64,000 bases of DNA from Sphingomonas hankookensis (lineage in GTDB: Bacteria > Pseudomonadota > Alphaproteobacteria > Sphingomonadales > Sphingomonadaceae). The notes under the pieces are model-generated. The model searched no databases. It saw only the letters and a program-made list of their open reading frames with translations, and was not told where the DNA came from. Made by a program: the position numbers and the translations under genes. Location of the stretch: assembly GCF_028551275.1 (NCBI RefSeq), contig NZ_CP117025.1:2289501-2353500 (forward strand), in the 5' to 3' direction. This document shows, piece by piece, positions 50,880 through 61,900 of this stretch (positions are counted from its first letter, which is position 1; each line of letters starts with the position of its first letter).

Positions 50880-52013
50880 TTACAGCGGGACAGTACAGGA
50901 AAACGTCGTCACGTCCGTTCGGCAAAACGTCAGCACGCCCCCATGGGCCTGCACGATCTGCCGAGCCAGACTGAGCCCGATGCCGGTGCCGGTGGGTTTG
51001 GTGGAGTGGAATGGGCAACGGATCTTCAACGTGTCAGTGGGGAAATCGGGGCCTTCGTCCTGGATTTCCAGGATCAACTTGCCCTGGGCGGCATAGGCGT
51101 TGAGGTGGACGATGGCCGCGTTGCCGGGTTCGGCGGCCTCGACCGCGTTCTGCAGCAGCGCCCATAGCGCCTGGTTCAGCTGATCGCGGTCGAGCGCAGC
51201 GCAGAGATCGCGACCGACGCGGACGGTCAGGCGGGCGTCGGGCCAGCGGCCGGCAAAGAGCCGCGCGAGGTCGTCGACCAGTTCCGCCACCGACACCGTC
51301 TGCCGGAACGGCGGCGGCAGCCGGGCGAGCGCGCGATAGGCTTCGGTGAAACGCTGCAACCCTTCGGCATGGCGGGCGAGGGTCGACAATATCTCCGGCA
51401 GCAATGCCGGATCGCCCCGCTGCGGATCGGCAGCGGCCACCCCGCATTCGGCAAGCGACACGATCGGCACCAGCCCGTTCAGCATCTCATGCCCCAGCAC
51501 CCGCACCATGTCCGCGCTCGCCCGCGCCTCGGCGGTCCGTTCCTCGCTCTCGATATCGATCAGCGCGACCACGTCGTTCGGACCGACCGCGACCCGATCC
51601 ATCCGCCAATGCCGCGCAGCGTAGCGGACATGGGTCGATGTGCGGTCGAACAGCGCCGGGGGTGCCGAAACGACGCGATCGTCGGCGGCAAAGAGCGTGC
51701 GGGCCGAGCGGTTCAACACCCGGACGACTCCCTGCTCCACCGACACCAGCGGCGTGGGAGCGGCGTCGAGCAGCAGGCGGTCGATCATACCGTCGCGCTC
51801 CACCGGCGCGGCTACCGCCGGCGAAATCGGCGGTTGCCGGACCCGGCCGAGCAGATGCCCGCCGAGCCATAGCGCCACCATCAGCGCCGCGCCGCAAGCC
51901 AGCCACAGGCCATGCGCCGCCGCACCGCCCATCGCCGCGCCGCACAGCACGAGCAGCAGGGCCGCGACGAGCACGGCACGATCCCGGTGAGTGAGCGAGA
52001 TGTCAGAGGCCAT
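50880..52013 (-). CDS. Membrane sensor histidine kinase
   Basis: A 377-residue kinase with two N-terminal membrane helices (about residues 13-55), a PAS-like segment (APTPLVSVEQGVVRVLNRSARTLF), a phospho-acceptor His175 in RVLGHEMLNGL and an HATPase domain: N box ALWALLQNAVEAAE, G1 IQDEGPDFP and G2 GTGIGLSLARQIVQAHGG. The DHp has only a short spacing, as in NtrB/NtrY-like kinases. Its start overlaps the stop of the response regulator gene (52003-52013), so they are an operon and likely a cognate pair. The signal is unknown. Confidence 0.9.
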   Translation of the reverse strand: MASDISLTHRDRAVLVAALLLVLCGAAMGGAAAHGLWLACGAALMVALWLGGHLLGRVRQPPISPAVAAPVERDGMIDRLLLDAAPTPLVSVEQGVVRVLNRSARTLFAADDRVVSAPPALFDRTSTHVRYAARHWRMDRVAVGPNDVVALIDIESEERTAEARASADMVRVLGHEMLNGLVPIVSLAECGVAAADPQRGDPALLPEILSTLARHAEGLQRFTEAYRALARLPPPFRQTVSVAELVDDLARLFAGRWPDARLTVRVGRDLCAALDRDQLNQALWALLQNAVEAAEPGNAAIVHLNAYAAQGKLILEIQDEGPDFPTDTLKIRCPFHSTKPTGTGIGLSLARQIVQAHGGVLTFCRTDVTTFSCTVPL

Positions 52014-53301
52014 ATTGGGCCATGCGCCGGTACAGCGTGCCGCGACTGATCCCTAACGCCGTCGCCGCGCGTGATACGTTGTGGCGATGATCCTTGAGCG
52101 CAGCGGCGATAAGCAGCCGTTCCGCATCGCCCAGACCGAAGGGCGTACCCGGCACAGGCGGCGGAGCATCGCCATCCGCTGGACGGATCGCCGCCGCGTC
52201 GATCACGCCGTCATCGGCCAGCAGCACCGCACGCTCGATCGCCATTGCCAGCCCGCGTACCTCGTCCGGCCAATCGGTCGCGGCGATCATCGCCTCCGCC
52301 GCCGGGGTCAGGGCCGGCGCAGGCCGCCGATAGCTTTCCCCGGCCACCGCCGCGAAATGGCGGGCGAGCAGCACCGCATCGCCGCGCCGATCGATCAGGC
52401 GGGGCACCGCAATCTCCACCGTGCACAGCCGCCGCCGCAGCGCGGGCAGCAGCCGCGCGGCATCGTCGACGATAGTGATACCCCGCAGGCCCGGGGGCAG
52501 GCGATCGAACAGCCGCCCCTGCCCCACCGCATCCAGCCGATCGACATGGCGCAACAACGCGGTGCCGCTCGCGCCGTCGAGCAACGCCCAGTCCTCGGCC
52601 GATCGGAGGTCGAGGCGCAGCGGCACCCGGTCGGCATCGCCGGACGCGGCATGCACCGCCGCCGCGACAAGCGACCGTCCCGTCCCCGACCTGCCGGAGA
52701 TGCAGACCGACGCAATCGTCGGCCCAACCCGCCGGACGAGATCGCGGATCGCCGCCATCTGCACGGACGTACCCAGCAGCACGGGACCGGACGAACCCTG
52801 ATTCCCGGTCGGACGGCCCGCTGCCGGCCGTACGGACCGGCCGACCGCGCCGGCGACCTTGTCCAGCAGCACCTCACGACGCCACGGCTTCATCACGAAA
52901 TCGCGGGCACCCGCCTGCATCGCTTCGATGGCGATGCGGATGCCGCTATGCGCGGTGATGACCACGACGCAGGCGGACGGATCGCCGGCCATGATCCGGC
53001 GCAGGCAAGCCAGCCCCTCCGCCCCGTCCGAACGCCCCATCGTGAAGTTCAGGTCGAGCAGGATCGCGTCATAGCGACGCCGCGCGAGCAACGAAAAGGC
53101 TGTGTCGGGATGGCCGGCCAATTCGACCCGGTGTCCGGCAAGGCGGAACAGGATATTGGTCGTCCGGGCGACGACCGGATCATCCTCGATCAACAGGATG
53201 TTCCAGCCGCTTGACGCGGCGACCGGGTGTCCGTCGCCGGACATTCTGTCCAACGCCCCGTCCGAATCGGCAAGGTCGATGGAGGAAAGCGGTTCATTCA
53301 T
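52003..53301 (-). CDS. NtrC-like response regulator with degenerate AAA+ domain
   Basis: A 432-residue regulator with a receiver domain (about 33-152, acceptor Asp83 in ILLDLN), a central AAA+-like domain and a C-terminal Fis-type HTH (HNVSRAATALGISRGTLYRRMAQYGL). The AAA+ part is degenerate: Walker A is GRSGTGRS (Lys replaced by Arg209), the Walker B site reads TALLRHVD with no Asp-Glu, and no GAFTGA loop for sigma-54 is present. It probably does not hydrolyse ATP or use sigma-54, but binds DNA and regulates from a sigma-70-type promoter. It is divergent from an FtsX-like permease, its likely target. Confidence 0.87.
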   Translation of the reverse strand: MNEPLSSIDLADSDGALDRMSGDGHPVAASSGWNILLIEDDPVVARTTNILFRLAGHRVELAGHPDTAFSLLARRRYDAILLDLNFTMGRSDGAEGLACLRRIMAGDPSACVVVITAHSGIRIAIEAMQAGARDFVMKPWRREVLLDKVAGAVGRSVRPAAGRPTGNQGSSGPVLLGTSVQMAAIRDLVRRVGPTIASVCISGRSGTGRSLVAAAVHAASGDADRVPLRLDLRSAEDWALLDGASGTALLRHVDRLDAVGQGRLFDRLPPGLRGITIVDDAARLLPALRRRLCTVEIAVPRLIDRRGDAVLLARHFAAVAGESYRRPAPALTPAAEAMIAATDWPDEVRGLAMAIERAVLLADDGVIDAAAIRPADGDAPPPVPGTPFGLGDAERLLIAAALKDHRHNVSRAATALGISRGTLYRRMAQYGL

Positions 53302-53424
53302 AACGACTTGGCATTTCCGGAGCTGGACAGTGATAACCGGGTCCATGATGACCGAAGATGCAACAGACGCAACCGCCCGGATCGGCGGGCACCGGGGCCG
53401 ACACGCCATGACGGAGGGCGAGGA

Positions 53425-55851
53425 ATGAACGGCTCCGCCTGGGTTTCGCTCTACCGTTCGCTGGTCCGTCACAAGCTGTACGCGACCCTCAATATCGGCG
53501 GGCTGGCGCTCGGCATCGCGGTGTTCTGCGTGTTGGCGCTCTACGTCCGGTTCGAAACCAGTTTCGAGACATGGCTGCCGCACCATGACGAAATCTATCT
53601 GGTCCAGACCGAACTGCATCTGCCGGGCAGTCCGCTGAACGGTGCCTATCCCGGTACGATGGCCGGGATGCTGGAACAGATGCGGCAGGATTTTCCGGGG
53701 GTCGTCGGCACGCGCATTCGTGGCGGCACGGATGGCGGCACGATCCTACGCGACGGCGAGGCTATCCGTGCCGATGTCGCGCAAGTCGATCCTACCTTTC
53801 TGGACATCTTCGCCCTGCCGATCGTCCAGGGGCGCGGCGGCGACGCGCTGTCCGACCCGACCGCCGCGCTGGTCAGCCGCCGTCAGGCACAGCGGCTGTT
53901 CGGCGATGGCGACCCGATCGGCCAGACGCTGACCATCGCGGTCGATGCGCCTGAGCGCTATCATGTCGTCGGCGTTTTCGACGACCTGCCGGCCAATAGC
54001 GACATGAAGCTGTCGGTCGTGATACCCATCCCGCGTACCCCGCCGCCCGCGCAATGGACCTGGTATCGATGGGGTACGGCGGATGTCGGCACCTATCTGC
54101 GCTTCGCCGATACGGCCGACGACTGGGCGTTTGCGGCGAAGCTGCCCGCGTTCGTCCGGCGACGCGCGAAACAGGATCTGGGGCCGACGCCGGACAAGGT
54201 CATCGCGTTGTCGCTGCTGCCGATCACGCGAATGCACCTGGAACCGCCGGGCGCGGAGAGCGGCGGGCGGCGGCTGACCGTCGTGGCGCTCGGAATCGTC
54301 GGGGTGCTGACGCTGCTGATCGCGGTCGTCAATTATGTAAACCTCGCCACCGCCCGTGCCGGCTTGCGCGCCCGCGAAGTGGCGATGCGCAAGGTGCTGG
54401 GCGCGGACCGCGCTACGCTGGTCCGGCAGTTTCTGGGCGAAGCGATGGTGACGGTGGCGATCGCGGCTTTTGCCGGGCTGGTGCTGGCCGAACTGAGCCT
54501 GCCGCTGTTGAACGCAGCCGGCGGGCTGACGCTCGCCTTTCCCTATGCACTGGTGGTGCCGGTCCTGATCGTGCTGGTGCTGGTGATCGGGGTGCTGGCC
54601 GGGCTGTATCCCGCGCTGCTGCTCTCGCGCTTTCCCGCTGCCGCCGTGCTGGCCGCCGCGCACAGTCCTGGTGGCGGACGCGCCGGCAACCGACTGCGCG
54701 AGGCGTTGGTGATCGTCCAGTTCGGGATGGCGATCGCGTTCATCATCGGTACGGCCGTCGTGTCGGTGCAGGTCGCACATCTGCGACAGGCCGATCTCGG
54801 CTTTCGTCGGGACGGGCTGCTGGTGGTACCGTCGCTGGCCGACAAGCGGATCTTTGCCGATCGCGCGCGTCCGGTGCTGGCGGCATTCCGGCAATTGCCG
54901 GGGGTGGTAGCGGTGGGTGAAGGCGGCACCGGCGCGGGTGGCGATGGCGAGACCAATGTCGATATCATCGCGATGCCGGCCGATGCCGGCCCGGGGGTGA
55001 CGGTGATGGCGCAGAATGTGGGGCCCGGATTCTTCCGGACCTACAGCCCGACTCTGCTGGCCGGGCGGTTCTTCGACGACGCCCACCGTTCCGACGATGC
55101 GAGCGACTGGACCCGATGGCCGCAGGGGCGCAACATCGTCCTCAACCGTGCGGCGGTGGCCGCGCTGGGGTTCCGCTCGCCTGCCGACGCGGTCGGCCGG
55201 ACGGTGGACGGCGCCATGCCGCGCACGATCGTCGGGGTGATCGACACGCTGCGATTCTTCACGCCGCGGATCGCCGACCAAGCGACCTATTATCAGTATA
55301 ACCGCGATGGCGTGGCCAAGCCGGTGGCCGCGATCCGCTTCACCGGCGATCCGGCGGCGATGCTTGACCGGGTTCGGGCGACGTGGCGGCGGTTGATCCC
55401 CGACGTGCCCTTTGTCGCACAGACCGCCGAGGATCGGCTGGCAGAATTCTACCGCGCCGACGAACAAGCCATGCGATTGTTCGCGATCGGCGGCGGACTG
55501 GCCGTGGCCATCGCCTGTATCGGCCTGTGGGGACTGGCCGCGTTCAACACCGCGCGCAGGACGCGCGAGATCGGCATTCGCAAGACGCTGGGCGCGTCGT
55601 CGGGCGACATCGTCCGGCTGCTGTTCGGCCAGTTCCTGCGCCCGGTCCTGATCGCCAACGTCATCGCGTGGCCGTTGGCCTATCTGGCGATGCGGGCGTG
55701 GCTGGCGGGGTTTGCGGACCGGATCGCCTTGTCGCTGCTGTACTTCGTCGGAGCGGGGCTGCTCGCACTCGCCATCGCGGTCCTGACGGTACTGGCACAG
55801 GCGATCCGCGCCAGCCGGGCGGCGCCGGCCTGGGCCTTGCGCCACGATTAG
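53425..55851 (+). CDS. FtsX/MacB-type ABC transporter permease
   Basis: An 808-residue permease with two FtsX modules: N-terminal helix, MacB-like periplasmic domain (about 45-260), three helices (about 285-430), then a repeat of the domain and three C-terminal helices (from about 680). AREVAMRKVLGADRATLVRQFLGEA and TREIGIRKTLGASSGDIVRLLFGQF are the two coupling-helix motifs for the ATPase. Such proteins work in mechanotransmission or efflux. No ATPase gene is adjacent. GAGG precedes the ATG. It is divergent from the two-component genes, 123 bases away. Confidence 0.87.
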   Translation: MNGSAWVSLYRSLVRHKLYATLNIGGLALGIAVFCVLALYVRFETSFETWLPHHDEIYLVQTELHLPGSPLNGAYPGTMAGMLEQMRQDFPGVVGTRIRGGTDGGTILRDGEAIRADVAQVDPTFLDIFALPIVQGRGGDALSDPTAALVSRRQAQRLFGDGDPIGQTLTIAVDAPERYHVVGVFDDLPANSDMKLSVVIPIPRTPPPAQWTWYRWGTADVGTYLRFADTADDWAFAAKLPAFVRRRAKQDLGPTPDKVIALSLLPITRMHLEPPGAESGGRRLTVVALGIVGVLTLLIAVVNYVNLATARAGLRAREVAMRKVLGADRATLVRQFLGEAMVTVAIAAFAGLVLAELSLPLLNAAGGLTLAFPYALVVPVLIVLVLVIGVLAGLYPALLLSRFPAAAVLAAAHSPGGGRAGNRLREALVIVQFGMAIAFIIGTAVVSVQVAHLRQADLGFRRDGLLVVPSLADKRIFADRARPVLAAFRQLPGVVAVGEGGTGAGGDGETNVDIIAMPADAGPGVTVMAQNVGPGFFRTYSPTLLAGRFFDDAHRSDDASDWTRWPQGRNIVLNRAAVAALGFRSPADAVGRTVDGAMPRTIVGVIDTLRFFTPRIADQATYYQYNRDGVAKPVAAIRFTGDPAAMLDRVRATWRRLIPDVPFVAQTAEDRLAEFYRADEQAMRLFAIGGGLAVAIACIGLWGLAAFNTARRTREIGIRKTLGASSGDIVRLLFGQFLRPVLIANVIAWPLAYLAMRAWLAGFADRIALSLLYFVGAGLLALAIAVLTVLAQAIRASRAAPAWALRHD

Positions 55852-55916
55852 CGACCGGAGCGATCGATGACCGGGGGTACGCCATGCGTCGTGGCGTACC
55901 CCCCGATCCCGACCGG

Positions 55917-58900
55917 TCAGAACTGCTTGCGGATCGTGATCGTCTCGGTCGCGTAGCGGCTGCCCTGTCCCAGCGAACCGCTTAGCCCCAGCCCGATGCG
56001 CCAGCCATTGTCGAAGACATAGTCGGTGCCAAGCTCGACCGAGACATTGTCGCGGGTCCAGTCGTCGCCGCGAATGGCATAGGTGAACCCGCCGAGATCG
56101 GCATAATCAAGCGCCTGGACGCCGCCGTTCCTGAACTCGTGCCGCCATTCCGCCCGCAGGCGCGGGACGAAACGCCCGGTGACGAACGATCCGCGCAGGC
56201 CCAGCACGCCGGACAGCGAGGTCAGGTTGCGACGGTCGAACACCAGGTTGGCGGTGCCGACTCCGGTTTCGGTGTAGCGGTTCAGATCGGCCGACAGCAG
56301 GTCGACCCGGCCATAGGCCGACAGGGCGTGGGTATCGCGGGTCCGGTCGAAGCCGCCGGTCAGCGAACCGAAGAGCATCGTCCCGCTGCGATGGCCGCGC
56401 GCCACAGCATTGCCGCCGGTCACGGTTCGGACCGTATCGAACGCCAGCCGCCCCGCGCCGGCGACGCCGTCAAGGAACAGGCCATCGGCCGGGGCGAGGC
56501 TGCCATAGATCGCGCCCATCCAGCTGCTGCTGTCGACGCGACCCTGGTTGCGGCCGACCTCGGTCCGCTCGCCGCCATAGCCGCCGCCGACGCCCACCGT
56601 CAGCGTTTCGGACAGCTTCACGTCGGCGCCGCTGCTGAGCCCGCCGCTGGAGACGGTCAGCTTGCCACGACCACGCGTCGCATCCTGCGTACCAAGCAGG
56701 ATCGCCCCGCCCGACCAGAGCGCGGTCGATCCGACCGGGCGGCCGGTTCCTTCGATCGCATCGGTCGTGTCCGCGCCTGCGGGGGCGGCACGGTCGCCCG
56801 GCAGCATCCGACCCCGTTCGCTGCGTGCGGCCGCCAGGCCGGCGACCGGCATCGTGCGGCCGTCGCCGTCGATGGCGATGATCCCCGCCGCCCGCTCGCG
56901 CCCCATCACCTCGGTCGCATGTTCCGACTTCAGCATCGCCACGTCGAGCGCGCTCGACGCCGGATCGGGATCGCGCCCGCCGAAGCTGTTGCCGCCCGCG
57001 ATGCTGATCCCCATCGGCCGGGCCATGCTGCCCGCGCCGCCATTGTGCAGCTGCTCGTTGCGGCGCTGGAAATTGTCGAGCTGGGCCTGTGCGAAGCGGC
57101 GCGTCGCCTCAGCCTGCGCGGCCGAGATGCCGGTGACGGTCGCGTCCTGCGACGGGTCGGCGCGCTGGACGACGCTGATGCTGACCACGGCCGGGGCGGA
57201 GGTGCCATAGGCGTTGGTCAGCGTGTAGCGGACGGTTGCGGTGCCGCTGAACCGGCCGCGCGGGGTGATGCGCAGCTGATAGCGGCGGTCGCCGACGCTG
57301 CCGCTCTCGACCAGCGTCGCCTCGACGCCCTCGGCCGGCGTGACCGACAGGATGGCGGCGCCGACGAACGGACCGCCGATCGCGGTCCCGGTCAGGTCGA
57401 CGATCTGCGTCTGGCCGTTGGCGACGCCGGCCTTGACCGCGGGCGCGATGGGGGCGCTGCCGGTCACCGTCACCGCGATGCGCGCCTCGTTCGAGGTCCC
57501 GCCGTCGCCGATCGCGACATAGCCGAAGCCGTCCTCGCCGATATAGCCCGGCTCGGGGGTGTAAGTGGCGGTGATGCGCGGGCTCGACCCGGTCGCGGCC
57601 TGCGGGCGGGCGGCAGCGACCAGACCCTGCGACGGTGGCGTGATGCGCGGGCTCGTCTCGGCCACACCCTGCTGGCCGCCGTCGATCGACACCGTGCCGT
57701 GCTGCGGCTGGGTGGTGATGCGGATCTGGCGATAGTCGCCGGTGACCAGCGCCGACAGGTCGATCGCCACCGCGCCGTTCTGCGCCGTGGTGGCGGCGCC
57801 GGTCGCGGCGGAACCCGGCCGAGCGACCGGCGGGGCGGGCAGCGCGATCTCCAGCGTATAGGCATTGGCCGCCGTGGAGGGGCCATTGCCCGACGAGCTG
57901 TCGGTCGCGGTGACGGTGACCGTATAGCGCCCGCTCTCCTGCGGCGTGCCCGCCAGCAACCCGCCCGTCGACAGCGTCACCCCGGCCGGCAGCCGCCCGG
58001 CGGTGACCGCATAAGCATAGGGCGCGGTGCCGCCGCTGGTGCTCAGTTGTTGGCTATAGGCGACATCCTCCTGGCCCGCCGGCAGCGTCGCCGGGGTGAG
58101 CGCCAGGCTCGGCTGCGCGACGGTGATGCTGACCGTCGCGGGGGCCGAGGCGCCGCCCGCATTCGACGCGGTATAGGTGAAGCTGTCGGCCCCGGCATAG
58201 CCGGCCGCCGGCGTATAGCTGATCGCGGTGCCGTTGACCGTCGCGGTGCCGTGCGCGGGCGCGGTGGCGATGGCGACACCGGTCGCCGCACCGCCGCTCA
58301 CCTTCAGCGGAACCACCGTGGCCGCCGCATTGTAACCGACCGCCAGGCTGACATTGGCCGCGACCGGCACGTCGGGTGCGGCGATGACCAGGCTATAGGC
58401 CTTGGCCCCGCTATACGGCCCCGCCCCCGTCGAGCTGTCGGTCGCGGTCATGGTGAAGGCGAAGCGCCCGAACGTGCTCGGCGTTCCGCTCAGCGTGCCA
58501 TCGGCCGCCAGCGTCACCCCCGCCGGCAACGCGCCGTCGGTGACCGCATAGCGATAGGGCGCGGTGCCGCCCGATGCGGTGAGCGTCTGGCTATAGGCCG
58601 CCTCATAGCGTCCATCGGGCAGGCTCGCCGGCCCGACCGCCACTCTCGCGCCCGCCACGAACAGGGTATAGCCGCGCGCGGCGGTATAAGGCCCGCCATT
58701 GCCGCTCGCCGTCGCATCCGTCGCGGTCACGGTGAAGCCATAGCTGCCACCGGCGGTCGGCGTACCGCTAAGCGTGCCGTTGGTGCCGAGCGTGACGCCC
58801 GCCGGCAGCGCACCCGCCGTCACGGCATAGCTATAGGGCGCCGTCCCACCGCTCGCGGTGAGCGCCTGACTATAGGCCGCCCCCACCGTCGCATTGGCCA

Positions 58901-61900
58901 ATGTCGCCGGATCGAGCGCCAACGCCGGTGCCGCGATGCTGAGCGTATAGCTGCGCGTCGCGCTATACGGCCCCGAACCGGTCGAGCTGTCGATCGCGGT
59001 GATGCTGAAGGTAAAGCTCCCCGACTGCGTTGGCGTCCCCGCCAGCGTGCCGTTGCTCGCCAAGGTGACGCCCACCGGTAAGGTCCCCCCCGTCACGGCA
59101 TAGCTGTAAGGCGCGGTGCCACCGATCGCCGACAGTGTCTCGCTAAAGGCCGTGCCCGACACGCCCGCCGGCAGGCTCGCCTGACTAAAGGCCACCGTCG
59201 CGGTCGCGACACTCAGCATATAGCTGCGGCTCGCCATATAAGGCCCACCATTGCCAGTCGCTGTCGCGTCGGTCGCGGTGACGGTAAAGCTATAGCTGCC
59301 GCCGGCGGTGGGCGTTCCGCTCAGCGTACCGTTGGTGCCAAGCGTCACCCCTGCCGGTAGCGCACCGGCCGTGACGGCATAGCTATAGGGCGCGGTCCCG
59401 CCGCTCGCGGTGAGCGCCTGACTATAGGCCGCCCCCACCGTCGCATTGGCCAATGTCGCCGGATCGAGCGCCAACGCCGGTGCCGCGATGCTGAGCGTAT
59501 AGCTGCGCGTCGCGCTGTACGGACCCGAGCCGGTCGAGCTGTCGGTCGCGGTGATGCTGAAGGTAAAGCTGCCCGACTGCGTCGGCGTCCCCGCCAGCGT
59601 GCCGTTGCTCGCCAAGGTAACGCCCACCGGCAGTGCGCCAGCGGTGACCACATAGCTGTAAGGCGCGGTGCCACCGGTGGCAGACAGCGTCTCGCTAAAG
59701 GCCTTGCCCGACACACCCGCCGGCAAGCTCGCCTGACCAAAGGCCACCGTCGCGGTCGCGACACTCAGCGTATAGCTGCGGCTCGCCGTATAAGGCCCAC
59801 CATTGCCAGTCGCTGTCGCGTCGGTCGCCGTGACGGTGAAGCTGTAGCTGCCGCCGGCGGTGGGCGTGCCGCTCAGCGTGCCGTTGGTACCAAGCGTGAC
59901 GCCCGCCGGCAGCGCACCCGCCGTCACGGCATAGCTATAGGGCGCGGTCCCGCCGCTCGCGGTGAGTACCTGGCTATAGGCCGCCCCCACCGTCGCATTG
60001 GCCAGTGACGCCGGTGCCAGCGCCAGCGCAGGCGCCGCGATGCTGAGCGTGTAGCTACGCGTCGCGCTGTACGGCCCCGAACCGGTTGAACTGTCGGTTG
60101 CGGTGATGCTGAAGGTGAAGCTACCCGACTGCGTCGGCGTCCCCGAAAGCGACCCGCTGCTCGACAGCGTCACACCCGCCGGCAAGGCGCCGGCGGTCAG
60201 GGTATAGCTGTATGGCGCGGTGCCACCAGTCGCCGACGGCGTTTCGCTATACGCAGCGCCAGACGTTCCCGCCGGCAGATTGGCCGGGCTCAGCGCCACC
60301 GTCGCGACCGCGACGGTCAGCGTGTAGTTGCGTGCGGCGGTGTAGGGCCCGCCATTGGCACGCGTGGTCGCATCGGTTGCTGTAACCGTGAAGCTGTAGC
60401 TGCCACCAGCGGTCGGCGTGCCGCTCAGCGTACCGTTGGTACCAAGCGTCACGCCTGCCGGTAGCGCACCGGCCGTGACGGCATAGCTATAGGGCGCGGT
60501 CCCGCCACTCGCGGTCAGCGCCTGACTATAGGCCGCACCCACCGTCGCATTGGTGAGCGTCGTTGGGGCCAGCGTCAGCGCCGGAACTGCGATCACCAGC
60601 GTATAACTGCGCGTCGCGCTATACGGACCCGACCCTGTCGAACTGTCGGTCGCGGTGATGCTGAACGTGAAGCTGCCCGACTGCGTCGGCGTACCCGCCA
60701 GCGTGCCATTGCTCGCCAAGGTCACCCCCGTCGGCAACGCGCCTGCGGTGACCACATAGCTGTAGGGCGCGGTGCCACCGGTCGCCGACAGCGTCTCGCT
60801 ATACGCCGCTCCCGACACACCCGCAGGCAAGTTCGCCGGCGACAACGCCACCGTCGCGGTCGCGACCGTCAGGGTATAGCTGCGCGCGGCCGTGTAAGGC
60901 CCGCCATTGCCGCTCGTGGTCGCGTCCGCCGCGGTGACGGTGAAGCTGTAGCTGCCACCAGCGGTCGGCGTACCGCTCAGCGTACCATTGGTGCCAAGCG
61001 TCACCCCCGCCGGCAGCGCGCCCGCCGTGACGGCATAGCTGTACGGTGCCGTTCCGCCATTCGCGGTCAGCGCCTGACTATACGCCGCACCCACCGTCGC
61101 GTTGGCCAGCGTTGACGGCGCCAGCGTCAGCGCCGGCGCGCCGATCACCAGGGTGTAGCTGCGCGTCGCGCTGTACGGCCCCGAGCCCGTCGAACTGTCG
61201 GTCGCGGTGACGCTGAAGGTGAAACTCCCCGATTGCGTCGGCGTCCCCGCCAACACACCGCTGCTCGACAGGGTCACGCCCGCCGGCAATGCGCCGGCGG
61301 TCACCGCATAGCCGTACGGCGCGATCCCGCCCGAGGTCGACAGCGTCGCGCTATACGTCACGCCCGACGTTCCCGCCGGCAGGCTCGCGGGCGAGAGCGC
61401 CAGCGTGGGGGCGGTGACGCTCAGCGTATAGGCGCGCGCGCCCGTGAAGCCCGCCGCGTTTGTCGCGGTGAGCGTGAAGGCGAAGCTGCCCCCCGCCCCC
61501 GGCGTCCCCGTCAGGCGGCCGTCGCTGGCCAGCGTGACGCCGGGGGGCAGCGCGCCCGCGGTGACCGCATAGCTGTAGCTGGTCCCGGCACCGCTGGCGG
61601 TGACGGTCTGGTCATAGGCTTGGCCGACGGTCGCGGACGGCAGGGTCGCCGGGGTCACGACGATGGCCGGCGCGGCGACGGTGATGGCGTAGAGCCCCTC
61701 GACGCCGAACGGCGTAGTTGCGCTGTCGGTCGCGCGGAGGCGGACGGTGAACGTCCCCGCCGCGCTCGGCGTGCCCGAGATCACCCCGCCGCTCGCCAGC
61801 GTCAGCCCGGGCGGCAGCGCCCCGCCGACGACGCTATAGCCGTACGGCGCGATGCCGCCGCTGGTGGTGATGGTCTGGCTGTACGCCGTCCCGCCGGTCG

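Noticed and set aside
56139..59081. A plus-strand open frame of 980 codons opposite the adhesin gene
   Set aside because: It is a mirror of the repetitive high-GC adhesin code, rich in Arg and Gly without any domain, and lacks a ribosome site.
58650..61400. Regular repeats that could suggest a CRISPR or satellite array
   Set aside because: The unit is 552 bases, coding throughout and translates to Ig-like modules; there are no short direct repeats with unique spacers.
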